From contig NZ_CP045178.1 in the NCBI RefSeq assembly GCF_009296025.1, positions 3,968,001-4,032,000 on the forward strand: a stretch of 64,000 nucleotides of DNA, read 5' to 3'. Positions 62,583 through 64,000 of this stretch are shown in pieces (positions within the stretch are counted from its first letter, which is position 1; each line of letters starts with the position of its first letter). The translations under genes and the position numbers were made by a program. The notes under the pieces are model-generated. The model worked only from the letters and a program-made list of their open reading frames with translations. It made no database searches and was not told the origin of the DNA. The DNA comes from Streptomyces tsukubensis (GTDB taxonomy: Bacteria; Actinomycetota; Actinomycetes; Streptomycetales; Streptomycetaceae).

Positions 62583-64000
62583 ATGGCGGCCACTGGAACC
62601 GAGAAGCAGGGGTCGGGCACGTACTACGTCTCGACCCCCATCTACTACGTCAACGACGCTCCTCACCTGGGCCACGCCTACACGACCGTCGCAGGCGACG
62701 TGCTCACGCGCTGGCACCGTCAGCGCGGCGAGAAGGTGTGGTACCTCACCGGCACGGACGAGCACGGTCAGAAGATCATGCGCACGGCCGAAGCCAACGG
62801 GGTCACCCCGCAGGAGTGGTGCGACAAACTGGTCGAGGAGGCGTGGAAGCCGCTCTGGACCCACCTGAACATCGCCAACGACGATTTCATCAGGACGACG
62901 GAGAAGCGGCACACGGACCGCGTCCAGGAGTTCGTGCAGGACCTGTACGACAAGGGCGAGATCTACAAGGGCGGCTACGAGGGCCCGTACTGCGTGGGGT
63001 GCGAGGAGTACAAGCTCCCCGGTGACCTGATCGACGGCGAGGACGCCGAAGGCAACACCGTGAAGCTGTGCGCGATCCACAAGAAGCCGGTGGAGATCCT
63101 CAAGGAGGAGAACTACTTCTTCAAGCTCTCCGAGTACGGCCCGAAGCTGCTGGAGTTCTACGAGGCCAACCCCGGCTTCATCCAGCCGGAGTCCGCCCGC
63201 AACGAGGTGCTGAACTTCGTGCGGCAGGGCCTCACCGACCTCTCCATCTCCCGTTCGACCTTCGACTGGGGCGTCCCCGTGCCCTGGGACGAGAAGCACG
63301 TGATCTACGTGTGGGTCGACGCCCTGCTGAACTACGCGACAGCGGTCGGCTACGGCGCCAACCAGGAGAAGTTCGACGCGACCTTCCCCGCCGACGTGCA
63401 CCTCGTCGGCAAGGACATCCTCCGCTTCCACGCGGTGATCTGGCCCGCGATGCTGATGGCCAACGGCCTGCCGCTGCCCGGCAAGGTCGCCGCCAACGGG
63501 TGGCTCATGGTCGGCGGCGAGAAGATGTCGAAGTCCAACCTGACGGGCATCAAGCCGCAGGACCTGACCTCGCACTTCGGCGTGGACGCCTACCGCTGGT
63601 ACTTCCTGCGCGCCATCGCCTTCGGCCAGGACGGCTCGTTCTCGTGGGAGGACTTCTCCGCCCGGTACACCTCCGAGCTGGCCAACGACTACGGCAACCT
63701 CGCCTCGCGCGTGGCCGCCATGGTCGGCAAGTACTTCGGCGGGACACTGCCGGAGGCGACCGCCGTAGGCGACGCCGAACGGGCCGTGCACCAAGGGCTG
63801 ACGAAGGCCGTCGCCGAGGCCGACCGCGCCATCGGTGACGAGCTGGACTTCGCGGGTGGCATCAGCGCCGTCTTCGACTTCGTGAAGCAGGTCAACGGCT
63901 ACCTCACCGAGCAGGAGCCCTGGAAGGTCGCGAAGGACACCAGCGACGAGGGCAGGGCCCGACTCGCGACGATCCTCTACACGGCCGCCGAGGCCCTGCG
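62583..64000 (+). CDS. metG: Methionyl-tRNA synthetase, partial at the window edge
   Basis: The first 472 codons of an enzyme charging tRNA-Met. Class I signatures are P-H-L-G-H-A-Y (HIGH) near residue 30 and G-E-K-M-S-K-S (KMSKS) near 317. The zinc domain has a single knuckle (C-V-G-C-E...L-C). The W-V-D-A-L-L-N-Y segment binds methionine. The frame is open to the window end, so the anticodon-binding domain is incomplete. AGGA lies upstream of the ATG at 62583. Confidence 0.97.
   Translation, partial: MAATGTEKQGSGTYYVSTPIYYVNDAPHLGHAYTTVAGDVLTRWHRQRGEKVWYLTGTDEHGQKIMRTAEANGVTPQEWCDKLVEEAWKPLWTHLNIANDDFIRTTEKRHTDRVQEFVQDLYDKGEIYKGGYEGPYCVGCEEYKLPGDLIDGEDAEGNTVKLCAIHKKPVEILKEENYFFKLSEYGPKLLEFYEANPGFIQPESARNEVLNFVRQGLTDLSISRSTFDWGVPVPWDEKHVIYVWVDALLNYATAVGYGANQEKFDATFPADVHLVGKDILRFHAVIWPAMLMANGLPLPGKVAANGWLMVGGEKMSKSNLTGIKPQDLTSHFGVDAYRWYFLRAIAFGQDGSFSWEDFSARYTSELANDYGNLASRVAAMVGKYFGGTLPEATAVGDAERAVHQGLTKAVAEADRAIGDELDFAGGISAVFDFVKQVNGYLTEQEPWKVAKDTSDEGRARLATILYTAAEAL

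Noticed and set aside
60074..62620. 848-residue minus-strand frame opposite the VWA gene
   Set aside because: Gly/Leu/Arg repeat shadow; the plus strand carries the VWA domain, the ribosome site and the terminator.

Overview
The window is chromosomal DNA from a Streptomyces or a close relative. It has very high GC, strong third-position GC bias, many GTG starts, large families of NarL-type two-component systems, SpoIIE-type phosphatases and Hanks kinases, an IdeR/DmdR-type iron box, and the actinobacterial order dnaX / ffs / tRNA-Ser. Positions 1-4655 hold core genes: purD, dnaX, the SRP RNA gene ffs, and tRNA-Ser(GGA) with its terminator. The tRNA is followed by an accessory island (about 4660-11000). 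Two truncated tyrosine-recombinase 3' ends flank a polymorphic-toxin locus made of a small helical protein, a 1470-residue RHS protein with an N-terminal WXG-like region and a variable C-terminal toxin, and an S1/OB-like putative immunity protein. An uncharacterised Cys-containing protein follows.

Positions 11058-20560 carry a methyltransferase and three histidine kinase/response regulator pairs, with an EF-hand protein, a trypsin-like remnant and a small membrane protein between them. In the first pair, a 32-bp tandem duplication has placed three 11-codon open frames between kinase and regulator, each linked by an ATGA overlap. Positions 20577-28446 hold a DHFR-like reductase, a MacB/FtsX-type ABC transporter, RidA and HD-domain proteins, a GlxA-type AraC regulator and a PPOX flavoprotein. 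Positions 28595-33089 form an iron-siderophore uptake locus (two FecCD permeases, ATPase, lipoprotein) with iron boxes at the divergent promoter and at the lipoprotein promoter.

Positions 33215-43041 hold a SpoIIE phosphatase, a DUF4232 lipoprotein, a membrane Ser/Thr kinase divergent from a sigma factor with a possible 9-codon leaderless leader frame, a peroxiredoxin, an F420-type nitroreductase, a GlsB-like protein and a membrane acyltransferase. Positions 43388-52781 hold two coupled CNNM/CorC membrane proteins, a zinc alcohol dehydrogenase, a second phosphatase, two membrane proteins and a winged-helix protein.

A second accessory segment (53240-56899) looks like the best candidate for an undescribed system: a tight three-gene operon (TIGR04255-like protein, HTH protein, and a protein with a conserved-looking His-Pro-Cys patch), followed by a divergent GNAT acetyltransferase fused to a three-helix membrane module and preceded by a perfect 16-bp palindrome. 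The window ends with a membrane endonuclease/phosphatase-family protein, an APH-type kinase, a repeat-rich VWA protein and the first 472 codons of metG.

Two genome-wide habits stand out. Short tandem repeats are dense and often cover gene ends. Several genes have a TANNNT hexamer exactly 6-7 bases before the start codon, which suggests leaderless transcripts. All family names come from reading the sequence by eye; no database search was run.
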